Shown here: in pieces, positions 53,665 to 63,576 of the stretch | Numbering within the stretch: position 1 is the stretch's first letter | Layout: every line of letters starts with the position of its first letter | NCBI RefSeq assembly: GCF_023151555.2 | Contig: NZ_CP100426.1 | Coordinates: 1,178,001-1,242,000, forward strand | DNA: 64,000 nt | Reading direction: 5' to 3' | From: Photobacterium sp. CCB-ST2H9 | GTDB lineage: Bacteria > Pseudomonadota > Gammaproteobacteria > Enterobacterales > Vibrionaceae | The notes under the pieces: generated by a model | What the model saw: the letters and a program-made list of their open reading frames with translations, nothing else | Told to the model about the DNA's origin: nothing | The model's database searches: none | Translations under genes and position numbers: made by a program

Positions 53665-54828
53665 CTACAAAGAAACAGCCCGGCAAAAGACCGGCACCGT
53701 TTGATTGCCCACACGCATCATGCACTGACCATTTTCCTCTCGCGTAAACTCAAAAGCCTGCAGAAACTGATTATTCGCTCTGAGAGCCGCTTCATCCGGA
53801 ATGGACCCGTCGACACCATCGACTGCGGGCTGTGTACTGGTAATCATCACGTCAGATTTGAAAACATTCCCCTTCACCTCAATCGGCCCCTCACTCGGAA
53901 TCGCACGAATCATGACCGAAGAACGGTTGGCGGTCCCAAAATCACCGTAATTAAACCAATTGTTGTATACCTTCACATAACTTCCGCCATAACCATCTTT
54001 CGCATGCATATCGAACTGATGATATGCCGCTTTTCCGCCGCCTTGCATGACCAGATTATACGAAGCGGTGTATCCCTCTCCGAGTGCCCCGGAGCCCGCA
54101 ATTGCATGCCGGTTATGATCAAAGATATTGCATTCAATATCCGCAGTCGTCTCCCCGTTTTGCACCACCACCCCGTAACCGAGCTCTGTTTTTATATTGT
54201 GGTGAATATAGTTGTGACTGACTTTGGCCGATTTCGAACGCTTGAGAGATATTCCGGCCCATGGCCAGCCAAAAATCTCATTATTGTCAAAGACAATCCC
54301 TTCCGAATCATTTTGACTCTGCAATCCAATCGTCGATTTAGTGGTATTGCTGACCTGAACTGGCCCTTCAATCATCAAACCGGTTATCCGCGCATAACTG
54401 GATAATCGGATCACCGGGTAACTGTCTTCCGTCGGATTCGGATTTGCCGCAACCCGTAACCTGCCCGGATTGTCTGAAATGCCCCGCTCTCCAAACAGGG
54501 TTTGATGCTCCCCCAGCACAACCGCAGCTGACTGGTTAGGAATCTCAATCGTCACGCCATTCGGCACCTTGATGTAGGCATACCCGCTGTGAATTGCCGT
54601 CACCAGGGCCGCATAATCTGACACTTCAATCATGCGGCTTCTGTCTGTCGGGAGCTCCGGACTCACATTCAAGCCCAGTGTTCCACACTTGAAATCCGAA
54701 CGCTCTTGCCCTGAACTGGCGGACGATGTTGTGGCATCTGAACCCGTTTCGGATTCACCGGAACAGGCAATCACTGTCAGTAGCAGTACCGGAATACTGA
54801 TTCGCTGGCTTGTTTTCATGGAAATCAT
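53665..54828 (-). CDS. parallel beta-helix lipoprotein, pectate-lyase-like
   Basis: The 387-residue protein has a lipoprotein signal (TVIAC, Cys near residue 22) and a Ser/Thr/Glu-rich linker. The rest, from about residue 60, has the repeated short strands of a right-handed beta-helix (GIVFDNNEIFGWPWAGISLK, SAKVSHNYIHHNIKTELGYG, ADIECNIFDHNRHAIAGSG, YVKVYNNWFNYGDF). The pattern with a polysaccharide-lyase or pectate-lyase-like fold suggests a surface polysaccharide-binding or cleaving protein. Catalytic residues of known lyases could not be assigned with certainty. ATG 54828 with AAAGGAATC directly upstream is used; ATG 54819 is also possible. Confidence 0.78.
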   Translation of the reverse strand: MISMKTSQRISIPVLLLTVIACSGESETGSDATTSSASSGQERSDFKCGTLGLNVSPELPTDRSRMIEVSDYAALVTAIHSGYAYIKVPNGVTIEIPNQSAAVVLGEHQTLFGERGISDNPGRLRVAANPNPTEDSYPVIRLSSYARITGLMIEGPVQVSNTTKSTIGLQSQNDSEGIVFDNNEIFGWPWAGISLKRSKSAKVSHNYIHHNIKTELGYGVVVQNGETTADIECNIFDHNRHAIAGSGALGEGYTASYNLVMQGGGKAAYHQFDMHAKDGYGGSYVKVYNNWFNYGDFGTANRSSVMIRAIPSEGPIEVKGNVFKSDVMITSTQPAVDGVDGSIPDEAALRANNQFLQAFEFTREENGQCMMRVGNQTVPVFCRAVSL

Positions 54829-55144
54829 GATTCCTTTGGTATTTCAGGATCGCAGATCATGGATGGATAAAACGACAGCCTTTATCCGCATCTTAAGAAG
54901 GTTCATCAAGGTTTACATTTTAATGAGGATTGGTGCCGTTCAGTCATACCCGCGCAAAGTGCTGCCACGTATAAGCAACCCGATGAATTCGAAAATTTCA
55001 CTTCCATGACAACTGCTGAAATAACCAGCACGAGTGTGATATTCACTCGTAAATATGACGAAATGCAGTATAAAAAATATTAATGATGCCGATATCCATA
55101 CACACTCGATACTTTATACTTTCGCGGTATTATTCTGATTTCAT
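54829..55144. other. intergenic stretch before the second chemoreceptor
   Basis: No gene seen. It carries a 7-bp inverted repeat ACGAGTG/CACTCGT at 55030-55050 with a 7-nt loop, about 95 bp before the chemoreceptor start, and must hold promoters for both divergent genes. Confidence 0.4.
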
Positions 55145-56764
55145 ATGAAACGAAAAATTTTCACAAAACTTCTTGTGGTCCCTTCGACACTGTGTGTGTT
55201 TATGTTTCTGATTTTCTGGAATCAAATGTCTGGTAATCAAAGCACGCTGCAGGCAATGAATTCGATCTATCTGGATCGCGTCATCCCATTACAACAATTA
55301 AAAACAATTTCAGATGCATTCGCGATAGAGGTCGTGGATGCATTCAACAAATGGAATATTGGTGGTTTAAATCAGAGCAGACTGGAAGCTTCCGTACTGA
55401 ATGCAAAAGATAAAGTGGCAGACACCTGGACACAATATTCTTCGACAACGTTAACTGCTGAAGAAACAGTGATCGCAAATCAACTGTCCATGGAAATTCA
55501 GGTCATCAAAAAGGACCTGGTTACATTATTACAGGAAGCCCGGAACAACCCTGAGACTGCCGATCAAATCGTTCAGAAAGTTTATGACTTGATTGACCCC
55601 ATCTCGATGCATATTGATGGACTCATACAGATCCAGCTGTCCACCTCTCAGAAAATTTATCAGGCCAGCCAGAAACAATATGATTCAGATATTCAGCTCG
55701 CGATTTCCCTGCTTATTGTTGCCTGTATCCTGGGTTTTATGATTTCGTTCTGGATTATCCGCAAAGAACTCAGAGTACTGCCCGAGATTACCAGAGCCAT
55801 TCAGAAGATGTCTGACGGCGATTTTACGCCCAATCAGATTGCCGCTGCCAATAACGAGCTGGATTTGATTACGGAGTCTCTGCACACGCTGCAGCGCAGC
55901 ATTGTCACCATTATCCAGTCCTCGGAAAATATTCTGGGGCAGCTTGGAGCCAATCAGTCACAAATATCAGAAGTGATCCACGGTAACTCCGTAAACGCGC
56001 AGCGAGAACTCTCTGAAGTCGAGCAGGTTGCAGCTGCGGCCACAGAGCTTTCATCAACAGCCTCTGATGTCGCGCAAAATGCGCAACTGGCCGACAGTGC
56101 CACAGGAACTGCTATCAGCATCATCACGGACAGCACCAGCACGCTTCAGCGTTCGGATCATATTGCCGAGCGCGTGGGCAGCACCATCACGGAATCTGCC
56201 ACGATCATCAATGACCTCAAACTCCATTCGGATAACATCAGTTCGGTCGTCGAGGTCATCAACAGCATTTCGGATCAAACCAACCTGCTGGCACTGAATG
56301 CAGCGATTGAGGCTGCCCGTGCCGGCGAACAGGGTCGCGGTTTTGCAGTGGTTGCCGAAGAAGTCCGGGCTCTGGCAGCAAAAACCCAGCAATCGACCAT
56401 TCATATTCAACAGATTATCAGTCAGCTTCAGGAGCAATCGAAACGAGCCGACGATCATATGAAGTTAAATACAGAACTGGTGGCTGAATCTCAGACGAAT
56501 ACCCAGGCGCTGTCGCATGCTTTTCAGGCGATTTCAGAGCAAGTCTCTCAAATTTCAGATATCAACACGCTGGTTGCAACGGCATCAGAAGAGCAATCAT
56601 CGGTCACGAAAGATATTTCACAACGGCTGGAAGCGATTAGCCAAATCGTGCAGCAGAATACCAGCAATGCAAATCAAACCATGCTGGCAAACGACGACAT
56701 TTTAGCGCTGACACAAAATCTCAGGAAGGAAATGTCATTTTTTAAAATCGTTGAACAAACTTAA
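55145..56764 (+). CDS. methyl-accepting chemotaxis protein with four-helix-bundle sensor
   Basis: The 539-residue chemoreceptor has an N-terminal helix (about 8-24), a periplasmic four-helix-bundle domain ([20 protein letters not shown] pattern, about 35-175), a second helix (about 183-205), HAMP and the signalling domain with the hairpin tip [20 protein letters not shown] and downstream [18 protein letters not shown]. The ligand is unknown. There is no clear ribosome site before ATG 55145. It ends before a bidirectional terminator. Confidence 0.9.
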   Translation: MKRKIFTKLLVVPSTLCVFMFLIFWNQMSGNQSTLQAMNSIYLDRVIPLQQLKTISDAFAIEVVDAFNKWNIGGLNQSRLEASVLNAKDKVADTWTQYSSTTLTAEETVIANQLSMEIQVIKKDLVTLLQEARNNPETADQIVQKVYDLIDPISMHIDGLIQIQLSTSQKIYQASQKQYDSDIQLAISLLIVACILGFMISFWIIRKELRVLPEITRAIQKMSDGDFTPNQIAAANNELDLITESLHTLQRSIVTIIQSSENILGQLGANQSQISEVIHGNSVNAQRELSEVEQVAAAATELSSTASDVAQNAQLADSATGTAISIITDSTSTLQRSDHIAERVGSTITESATIINDLKLHSDNISSVVEVINSISDQTNLLALNAAIEAARAGEQGRGFAVVAEEVRALAAKTQQSTIHIQQIISQLQEQSKRADDHMKLNTELVAESQTNTQALSHAFQAISEQVSQISDINTLVATASEEQSSVTKDISQRLEAISQIVQQNTSNANQTMLANDDILALTQNLRKEMSFFKIVEQT

Positions 56765-56801
56765 ATTAAAAACAATAACCTGAATACAACCATAGTCAGA
56801 T

Positions 56802-56834
56802 AAAGCCAGGATGAGCAAAGTTTATCCTGGCTTT
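56802..56834. terminator. bidirectional terminator
   Basis: The 11-bp stem AAAGCCAGGAT/ATCCTGGCTTT with an 11-nt loop lies between the convergent chemoreceptor and membrane protein genes. Confidence 0.8.
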
Positions 56835-56860
56835 AAATAAACGTCCTGCCGATTCCCAGC

Positions 56861-57283
56861 TTAGCCCGATTGCTGCTCAAGCCACCGGGTAAATGAGCTG
56901 ATCACGAGAACACAAGGCACAGTGATCAAAGGAACAATCAAGGGAAACAGCGCTGATATCAGCGACGCATAAGCACTTGTAATGAAGTCACCTGAATTGA
57001 TCCCCAAGTGTTCACCACCCGGCACATGCGCGATGGCCAATAATGCCGCCGGAACAATATATGCCAACAAATAGAGATTGAAACCACTGCTCGTTGCCTG
57101 AATCCATCCAAATGCAGTCACGGTAAGACATATCAATGAAACCCACACCAGGAACTCATTTGAGCTGGTCACAAGCTGCCATAGATCAAAGAACAAGGCT
57201 AAAACAGAACATACAATCACAGATGCAGTATGCAGCTTTATCGGGAACAAGTCCCTGTTTAAGAAATTTAATATTTTTTTCAT
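56861..57283 (-). CDS. small membrane protein of unknown function
   Basis: The 140-residue protein has about four hydrophobic segments (residues 18-36, 44-62, 68-84 and 105-130) and a basic N-terminus. GGAAAGTTCCCC precedes ATG 57283 and codon use looks real. I do not recognise the family. It stands alone between a terminator and AT-rich intergenic DNA. Confidence 0.7.
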   Translation of the reverse strand: MKKILNFLNRDLFPIKLHTASVIVCSVLALFFDLWQLVTSSNEFLVWVSLICLTVTAFGWIQATSSGFNLYLLAYIVPAALLAIAHVPGGEHLGINSGDFITSAYASLISALFPLIVPLITVPCVLVISSFTRWLEQQSG

Positions 57284-57744
57284 GGGGAACTTTCCTTATT
57301 ATTATAATATTAAGTCAAAATCAGATATATCCATCTGATGAATCACTTAAGGTTAAATTATGAATTCAGAATTGAATTCTTTTTACATCTTATAAGAGCA
57401 TCCGAGAAAAGATCAAGCGATAATTATTAAAAAACATAAATTAAAAACATGATAATAACAAATTAAAATGGCATTCACTAATATCAATCCGAGAATAAAA
57501 CAAATCAAACCACTGATATAAAAAATAAATTTATTTGATTGAAATCGCCTGGTTTTTTAAAAATGAAGAGTCCTTGATGTGATTAAAGTACTCAAATTTT
57601 AAATGCTTTTTCGCCCCGGCATCAGTAAGTCAAAAGCCAGCTATACCTGCCGGGCGACTGGCTTCATACCATCAGACATTCTCTGAAGTGCTCATTTTAT
57701 GCTTTGTTCGTGCCCAGACAGCGATGAAGATCGAGTACCATGTT
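57284..57744. other. AT-rich intergenic stretch
   Basis: About 460 bases without a gene. It should hold the promoter of the membrane protein gene and the 3' end of the AlaX gene transcript. An inverted repeat AGCCAG/CTGGCT at about 57636-57664 could pair but no U-run follows. Confidence 0.4.
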
Positions 57745-58413
57745 TCATTCCTTTTCTCCGATATTCGATGCTTCAATGCTGTACTTCACGATCAGTTTAC
57801 TCTTTTTCACTTTGGCCGTAGCCAACACCTTGCCATTCACTTCACTGAGTGATTTCAGATGTGTTCCGCCACATGGCCAGGGAGATAACTCACCGAAACC
57901 GACCCAACGGAATCCTTTTTCATCGGTATAGATCTTGGAAGTCAGGCCCTGAGCAATCAGGTCAGACAGTGTCTTTTCAATTTCAGCCGCTTCCAATTCA
58001 GAGCAATTTGATTCCGGCATAAATTCAATCCGGCATTCATCCGGCCAATGGTGGGCCTTCACGGGTTTCCATCCGTACTGCTGACCGATATTCCCGATGA
58101 CATGACCCACACTATGAAGCGCCGCATGATGCTGACGGACGGCCTGATTCACACGCATCATGACAGTCCCGGGCGGCAGCGGCACATCCAGCCAATGCAA
58201 AATCACCCCATCGACCTCTTTCACTTGCAGCACAGTCGCCTTCGCACCCGGCTCATTTTCCAGCTCCCCCAAGTCACTGGGCTGCCCGCCCCCCTGTGGG
58301 TGAAACAAAGTGGCATCCAGCTCTGCAATGTATCCTGTTTCATCTGCGTCACACCGAATTATTTGTGCTGTTCCTGTCAGCTCTGATGTCGTCATATACA
58401 AACGTTTCGTCAT
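57745..58413 (-). CDS. AlaX-type alanyl-tRNA editing protein
   Basis: AlaX proteins hydrolyse Ser- or Gly-mischarged tRNA(Ala) in trans. The 222-residue protein has the AlaRS-like beta-barrel (TLFHPQGGGQPSDLG) and the zinc site of the editing domain: HSVGH in HHAALHSVGHVIGN and the CGGTHL motif near the C-terminus. AAAGGAGTTATCA is an excellent ribosome site for ATG 58413; an in-frame extension upstream lacks one. It stands alone. Substrate preference (Ser or Gly) cannot be told from the sequence. Confidence 0.88.
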   Translation of the reverse strand: MTKRLYMTTSELTGTAQIIRCDADETGYIAELDATLFHPQGGGQPSDLGELENEPGAKATVLQVKEVDGVILHWLDVPLPPGTVMMRVNQAVRQHHAALHSVGHVIGNIGQQYGWKPVKAHHWPDECRIEFMPESNCSELEAAEIEKTLSDLIAQGLTSKIYTDEKGFRWVGFGELSPWPCGGTHLKSLSEVNGKVLATAKVKKSKLIVKYSIEASNIGEKE

Positions 58414-58584
58414 TGATAACTCCTTTATCACCAACTGATTGAAAACACAGTTTAATACCAAATCTAACGCACTTGAATCAGCCACAAATTAAAAACTCTT
58501 TTGCGTGCAACGCACAAGCCAGCAAGAATTTTCGCTTCAGCAAAGATTCGATCTGAAGACACAAGGAAAGAAAAACTCTGGTTT

Positions 58585-59064
58585 TTAAATTGAATCAGTC
58601 ATTGATTGATACGACGGGCGTTTCACACAGAAATAGTACGCCCAGCCAATCAGGATCAGTTGAAGCGGCGCACGAATCAGCAAGTACCCGGGACCCCACT
58701 GATGTCCGCCGAGTCCAACGCTATGCCAGGCGGCATAAATATTGGCAGAGAAAAAGCAAATCAGGGTGGCAATAGCGACCTGACCCGCAACCTGCCGATA
58801 AGCAGACAGGAAGATCCCGATGGCAATGACCACTTCAAACATCCCGGTGAGATAAATAATGTCATACCGCAAAGGCAGCCAGGGCGGTAACATCTCAACC
58901 ATGCCTTCAGTCGCGACAAAATGTCCGAGCGCAAAGAACAAAAAAGCCAGGCCCAGACCATAACTCGCAAAACGGTCACGCGCTTCAGCCCCCCGCTTTC
59001 CGGCGAAGTAAGACAAAAGTAACGGACTGCAAAGCAGGATTAAAATCACCAATGGTGTCGTCAT
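58585..59064 (-). CDS. DoxX-like membrane protein
   Basis: The 159-residue protein has four transmembrane helices and the DoxX-like pattern (YGLGLAFLFFALGHFVATEG, RYDIIYLTGMFEVVIAIGIF). Members of the family have been linked to redox and thiol stress, but most are uncharacterised. ATG 59064 has GGAGGAAATC upstream, slightly far. The AraC regulator upstream is in the same direction and may control it. Confidence 0.78.
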   Translation of the reverse strand: MTTPLVILILLCSPLLLSYFAGKRGAEARDRFASYGLGLAFLFFALGHFVATEGMVEMLPPWLPLRYDIIYLTGMFEVVIAIGIFLSAYRQVAGQVAIATLICFFSANIYAAWHSVGLGGHQWGPGYLLIRAPLQLILIGWAYYFCVKRPSYQSMTDSI

Positions 59065-59353
59065 AGTAAGATTTCCTCCGAAATTCAATGGAAAAAATTG
59101 GGGGAACGGGCATCCGTGCCACCACAATTCAGGAAGAAGGAAACAACGTTTATCCATGCCTCAAAGCGCCAACACGGACAGACAACGAACCCGCTAACAG
59201 ATTCATGCTGATCACTGGTTTATGGTTCCAATCAATCATGTGTTTCCTCCTTTCCAGCCACTTTAAGGCAACCGAAAAAGAGGAGAAAGACAGGCGGGCT
59301 GTATACGGACTGAGTATCGATGCATCTGGACGATCTATCGATTTTTCCTGACT

Positions 59354-60307
59354 TCAGGGAGAAACGCTGAAATCACGCTGACGGTTCTGGGCGTTCATTC
59401 GATATTGTTTTGGCGTGGTGCGGTGAAATTCTTTGAAGTTCCGGATCAGAACATCACTGGATTGAAAGCCACATTCAAACGCAATTTCCTGAACAGACTG
59501 AGTGGTTTCTGCCAGCTTTTGGGCTGCAATAAAGCAACGCCACTGACGGATATACTGAAGGGGGGTGCTCCCTGTCAGGCGTTTAAACCGTTCGGCAAAG
59601 GCCGATCGGGATAAGGCCGATATTGCCGCCAGCTCTTCCAGCCGCCAGTCCCGGCGGTAGTCTTGCTGAATTGCCAGTACTGCCGGAGAGAGGTACCTGT
59701 CATTGATTGCCCGGAGCCAGCCCGGATGAATATCCAGATGCGGCAGACCACGGATCATCTCCAGCATCATCAGCTCGAGCAGATGCTTCATGGCAAGCTG
59801 GTGACCTGACTGACGTTGCAGGTTTTCCTGATAGATCCACGCCATATAGCGGCTCATGCGCTCGCTGTGATGAATATCAATAACCATAACCCTGGGCAGA
59901 CGGACCGCCGTCGCATCCATCCCCCAATGCTGAATCATGGAAAACGTAATCGCACCACACATCAACTCACAGGAGGCACCAGTACCACCGATCACTCCAA
60001 AGCTGACATTATCAGCTCTATTGCCATCGAACACTTCAGACACTGACTGGCACTCGACACCCGCTTCACTCATCACCCGGTAAGCATCCCCATAGGGAAG
60101 CAGCACCATCTGACCTTCTTGCAAAGTGAGGGCAGGTTCTTCTTCAATTTCAACCCTGCAACGCCCGGCGAGCAGATAACAGAAACTGCCCCGCTCGCGT
60201 TGTGAATCCGCAATTCCCCAGGGTTCATTTAGTTGTATCTGAGTAAAAACGTCTACACGCGGTGCCAGTTTGTGAATAAATTGGCTGAGTGAATCGGAAT
60301 ATTGCAT
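59354..60307 (-). CDS. AraC-family regulator with cupin sensor domain
   Basis: The 317-residue protein has an N-terminal cupin-type domain (GSFCYLLAGRCRVEIEEEPA, GQMVLLPYGDAYRV) and a C-terminal AraC domain with two helix-turn-helices (WRLEELAAISALSRSAFAERF, IAFECGFQSSDVLIRNFKEF followed by HRTTPKQYR). The pattern is common in regulators of small dehydrogenases and DoxX-like proteins. ATG 60307 has AGGATGTG just upstream. Three TCCAAAACA direct repeats lie 78-162 bp upstream and may be its own binding sites. Confidence 0.88.
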   Translation of the reverse strand: MQYSDSLSQFIHKLAPRVDVFTQIQLNEPWGIADSQRERGSFCYLLAGRCRVEIEEEPALTLQEGQMVLLPYGDAYRVMSEAGVECQSVSEVFDGNRADNVSFGVIGGTGASCELMCGAITFSMIQHWGMDATAVRLPRVMVIDIHHSERMSRYMAWIYQENLQRQSGHQLAMKHLLELMMLEMIRGLPHLDIHPGWLRAINDRYLSPAVLAIQQDYRRDWRLEELAAISALSRSAFAERFKRLTGSTPLQYIRQWRCFIAAQKLAETTQSVQEIAFECGFQSSDVLIRNFKEFHRTTPKQYRMNAQNRQRDFSVSP

Positions 60308-60687
60308 CACATCCTGTGCTCGCTGAATCAGTTCAAGTAGCTAAATCATAAACACTCAGTCTGTTGAAAGAAAGTTAGCGGCCTTCCAAAACACTGCAAC
60401 GCTGGGACAACCAATACTCGTGAAACCTGTCAGAACTTGTTCCAAAACACAGATATGAAATCCAAAACATACCAAGACGTGAAACAGGTGCCTTCTGTGA
60501 ATATCATGGCTGTTACACAAGGTATCTATCCTTTAGTAAGACAATGTTTAGGGCGGTAGCATGCTTGTGCCGTGCAACGTGCAAACTGAGCCATGCTGGC
60601 TGAACCAACCGGTCGCACTGGACACGTCCCGTTTTCAATGTGAATGTACTGTTGTTGACTAAAAAGTTTGGCAAAGAAAGGTGATCG
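60308..60687. other. intergenic stretch between AraC and VOC genes
   Basis: Apart from the direct repeats at 60384-60470, no gene or structure could be supported in these 380 bases. It must carry the promoters of both divergent genes. Confidence 0.4.
60384..60470. repeat. three TCCAAAACA direct repeats upstream of the AraC gene
   Basis: TCCAAAACA occurs at 60385-60393, 60441-60449 and 60461-60469. The last two are spaced 20 bp apart, about two helical turns, as usual for tandem AraC half sites. The surrounding bases are also similar (TTCCAAAACAC twice). Confidence 0.5.
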
Positions 60688-61044
60688 ATGAAAGTTTCCC
60701 TATCAAGCGTCATTATCTATGCAAAAGATGTCGAAAAGACTGCTGATTTCTATACAAAACACTTTGACCTGATCGCTTCTCGGGAAGATCGATTGATCTC
60801 ACTGAAAACATCGGAGGGTAAAGAAGTCATTTTAATCCATCAGGCGGGTTCTGCCGTTAAATTAGGGCAGGCATGTATCAAACTTGTTTTTTCTGTCTCC
60901 GATGTTGAAGCATTTAAACAGAAGGCACTAGAAAATGGTTTGAAGTTTGGTGCAACACATCAGGGGAATGGATACTTATTTGCGAACGTGAAAGACCCGG
61001 ACAAAAATAATGTCTGTATCTCAAGCAGAGCATTTGCTCAATAA
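60688..61044 (+). CDS. small VOC/glyoxalase-fold protein
   Basis: The 118-residue protein is one vicinal-oxygen-chelate domain: VIIYAKDVEKTADFYTKHFD at the start, SVSDVEAFKQKALENG in the middle, FANVKDPDKNNVCIS at the end. The substrate is unknown. AAAGGTGATCG precedes ATG 60688. It is divergent from the AraC gene and could be a target of that regulator. Confidence 0.82.
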   Translation: MKVSLSSVIIYAKDVEKTADFYTKHFDLIASREDRLISLKTSEGKEVILIHQAGSAVKLGQACIKLVFSVSDVEAFKQKALENGLKFGATHQGNGYLFANVKDPDKNNVCISSRAFAQ

Positions 61045-61361
61045 ATCACTCAAGCTGAGACTATTGCATGCGATATTTTAATTTAAAATCATCAATTTAA
61101 TATTGATAATCCGTTATTAAAATCCAAATTGGCACAAATTAATTTCGTTAATACTTCAATCATCAACCCCATTTATCCATGGTTTATTTACCAAGTTTCA
61201 TGTTTAGAGCATTGCTTCAACATGCCATTCTGGTGATAGAAACTGTGTGCCTCATACTTAATATCAGGACTATTCCTTCTGAATTTTTCGATCATCAAGA
61301 CAGCAAAAAATTTAATCCCAATTGAAAAACCTCAGTAAGCACATTAAAAATAAACCATGAA
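61045..61361. other. AT-rich intergenic stretch
   Basis: No gene, repeat or hairpin of note was seen in these 317 bases. From here to the right edge the DNA is markedly more AT-rich than the window average. Confidence 0.45.
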
Positions 61362-61604
61362 CTATAAGAAATCCAAATCCCAACCTTTTGCTTCAACAAG
61401 CATGTTCTCAATTGCATCATGATAAGTTCCCACAAAGCAATTCATACTTTCAACCGGACCGGAAACTCTATGTTCAACAATCGTCCAGATCTCATAACAA
61501 TCGTTACTCATCCTTATTGAAATGATTACATCCGTACCATCGGAATATGTTCTTTGAATTGATTTCACACCATGCCAATTTATTTCACTCCAATCATCCA
61601 GCAT
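61362..61604 (-). CDS. small acidic hypothetical protein, immunity-type in appearance
   Basis: The 80-residue protein MLDDWSEINWHGVKSIQRTY to GTYHDAIENMLVEAKGWDLDFL is small, soluble and Trp/Asp-rich. AGAGGTTGAAA precedes ATG 61604, a strong site, so it is probably real. I do not recognise the family. Its size, composition and place in a run of small leftward genes suggest an immunity protein, which is inference. Confidence 0.65.
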   Translation of the reverse strand: MLDDWSEINWHGVKSIQRTYSDGTDVIISIRMSNDCYEIWTIVEHRVSGPVESMNCFVGTYHDAIENMLVEAKGWDLDFL

Positions 61605-61707
61605 TTTCAACCTCTTTGTGTCATACAATTTAAAATAATATTTTTCAATATAAGATCATAAATAAAAAACATTCATTTTAGAATATAAGTATAATTATTT
61701 TCTATTA

Positions 61708-62070
61708 TCATGAACCAATGAACGTACCACCCGGACCGACCCAAACAATCGCAGGAATTTCATAAAAGTATAAATTTAAATCTGAATCTAATTCTGATGT
61801 TACAGATTCTGGCCATAACCTTTTGAGATAAGAAATGATTTCATCATTCTCAGCATCCCAAAATGTCTCTAGAGGGCCTTCAGGACTGCAAAAAAACACC
61901 TTGCCCTCATTCATCCAATTCGTTAATAAAGTAAAAAATATATCTTTCTGTTCATCAAACGACACTTCTGGAATATGTCCAGAAATAGCACTAAACAGTC
62001 CAGACACCCACAATCCGAAAGAATCTGTAAAAATTTCATTTTCATTTTTTATTATCATCAATATGTCCAT
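61708..62070 (-). CDS. DUF596-like hypothetical protein
   Basis: The 120-residue acidic protein has the segment VSFDEQKDIFFTLLTNWMNE followed by GKVFF, which resembles DUF596 proteins, found near polymorphic toxins and contact-dependent inhibition loci. The assignment is tentative. The start is uncertain: ATG 62070 or ATG 62058, with only GGA as ribosome site. It continues the leftward run of small genes. Confidence 0.55.
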   Translation of the reverse strand: MDILMIIKNENEIFTDSFGLWVSGLFSAISGHIPEVSFDEQKDIFFTLLTNWMNEGKVFFCSPEGPLETFWDAENDEIISYLKRLWPESVTSELDSDLNLYFYEIPAIVWVGPGGTFIGS

Positions 62071-62327
62071 TCCATTCAATATGGAATAACCAGTTATTCA
62101 TCACCAAAACAATCAACAAACACATTATAAAAACGATATAACATTTAAATTCAAGACAAAGCGTACTCCTTATTTATTGACTAACATCAGCTACAATCGT
62201 AATAAAAAACTCACTTTCTACGTTCAAAAAAATTTTTATACTATCTTATTCAACATACATTTAAAATCAAATCCGTTAAAAAACTATCAACACAGTATTT
62301 TTGCATGAATTCTCGCATATTTTCATT

Positions 62328-62618
62328 TTATATTGACCAATAAACTGAAATCCTTTTTATAATAGAAGTATCAAATACTACTTCAACCATACTATCTAAA
62401 TCAAATCCATCTTGAATCCTAACAATAATCGAACCATTTTTACATTCATATACACCAGATAAGACATGGCGGTAAGTATCCCCTCCAGCAACTGGTGGTA
62501 TAATATTACAAAATTTGTTCGCTTGAAATTCATCTCCTTGAAATAAAACCAAGCCATCACAACTTCGCAAAATAATAGACGACTCATCAATAGGAATTAG
62601 TAACGTACATGATTTCAT
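62328..62618 (-). CDS. small hypothetical protein
   Basis: A 96-residue beta-rich protein (MKSCTLLIPIDESSIILRSC to DTSIIKRISVYWSI) with GAGGTTTTA before ATG 62618, a good ribosome site. No family was recognised. It is separated from neighbours by AT-rich gaps of 250-370 nt, a spacing typical of arrays of individually inserted small genes. Confidence 0.6.
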   Translation of the reverse strand: MKSCTLLIPIDESSIILRSCDGLVLFQGDEFQANKFCNIIPPVAGGDTYRHVLSGVYECKNGSIIVRIQDGFDLDSMVEVVFDTSIIKRISVYWSI

Positions 62619-62988
62619 TAAAACCTCATATTTTTACTTTATTTTTTGTGATATTTTTTCAAAAATTTTATATCTTTATGAACACAACACTGTCACTTAT
62701 ACGCCAAAATAAATAACAGAATAATCCATTGGATGAAAATTTAATATTGTCCTTTATTATGATTCATGAATCACCATCAAAATATTTCAAATAACTCATC
62801 CATAATCATATTAAACAATCAATTAATATGATTCACAAAATTTATTAAAAAGACACCTTAAGATCGCCATGATGTGTATTTTAAAAAATATTTTAGAGCA
62901 CCCCACTCATATAAACCAAAAAAAAACAAAAATAACATTAATACACCATTAAAAACTTGATATTATTTATTTAAAACAATCCGTTATT
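62619..62988. other. AT-rich intergenic stretch
   Basis: About 370 very AT-rich bases without a recognised gene or structure. It may hold the promoter of the small gene at 62618. Confidence 0.4.
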
Positions 62989-63401
62989 TTAATTTAAACA
63001 TACTTTTTGAGCTGTGAATTTCTTAGTGCAATCAAATGCCATAACAACCTCCACAAACTCTTGAGGAGGCAAATAACTATGTTTTTCGACATAGTGGTAA
63101 ACCATCGATGGCGCTGCAAAAAAACACATCCATTTCTTGATGAAACCCATATTCTTGCAGCCCCCAAATACTCTTTTCGACCACCAGATTCAATATCCAA
63201 TGTAGAAGAACCTTCAGCGTGATTCATAAAGCGAAAACAATCTTGTAGAGGATATCTTCCTCCACTACAAGATAAAAAAACAAAATAATCTTCAGGTAAG
63301 AGAGCATCAATAATTTCAATCATCACTTCACCATTCATTGTAAGCTTTGATAACCAATACTGCCACATCTCTAGTGTATTTAACGACATCTTATGAATCA
63401 T
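62989..63401 (-). pseudogene. frameshifted small gene of unknown function
   Basis: The first frame (from ATG 63401) reads IIDALLPEDYFVFLSCSGGR, YPLQDCFRFMNHAEGSSTLD and IESGGRK. A second frame then continues sensibly as RVFGGCKNMGFIKKWMCFFA, APSMVYHYVEKHSYLPPQEF, VEVVMAFDCTKKFTAQKVCL and stops at 62989-62991. The break coincides with a short A-run (CTTTTC on the plus strand near 63174-63178) that is one base short. Upstream, the frame of the first part is also open without a start codon, so a second lesion is likely. It is probably a decayed gene of the same array. Confidence 0.6.
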
Positions 63402-63576
63402 ACGGAATGAAATGAACTCATCCTTATACCTAGTAATAAATGTGGGTAGAAGCTAATCATAAAAATTCTGAAATAGTGATTTGTTCTTTATATAACTGTT
63501 AATTTTTTTAGATTATCGAAAAGTGTGCCACAAGTAAATATGAGTATAATTTCTTCATTATCACTTGAGAATCTGC

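Noticed and set aside
60308..60687. Integron attC-like site near the VOC gene
   Set aside because: GTTTAGG-like core was seen but no matching inverse core or long imperfect palindrome.
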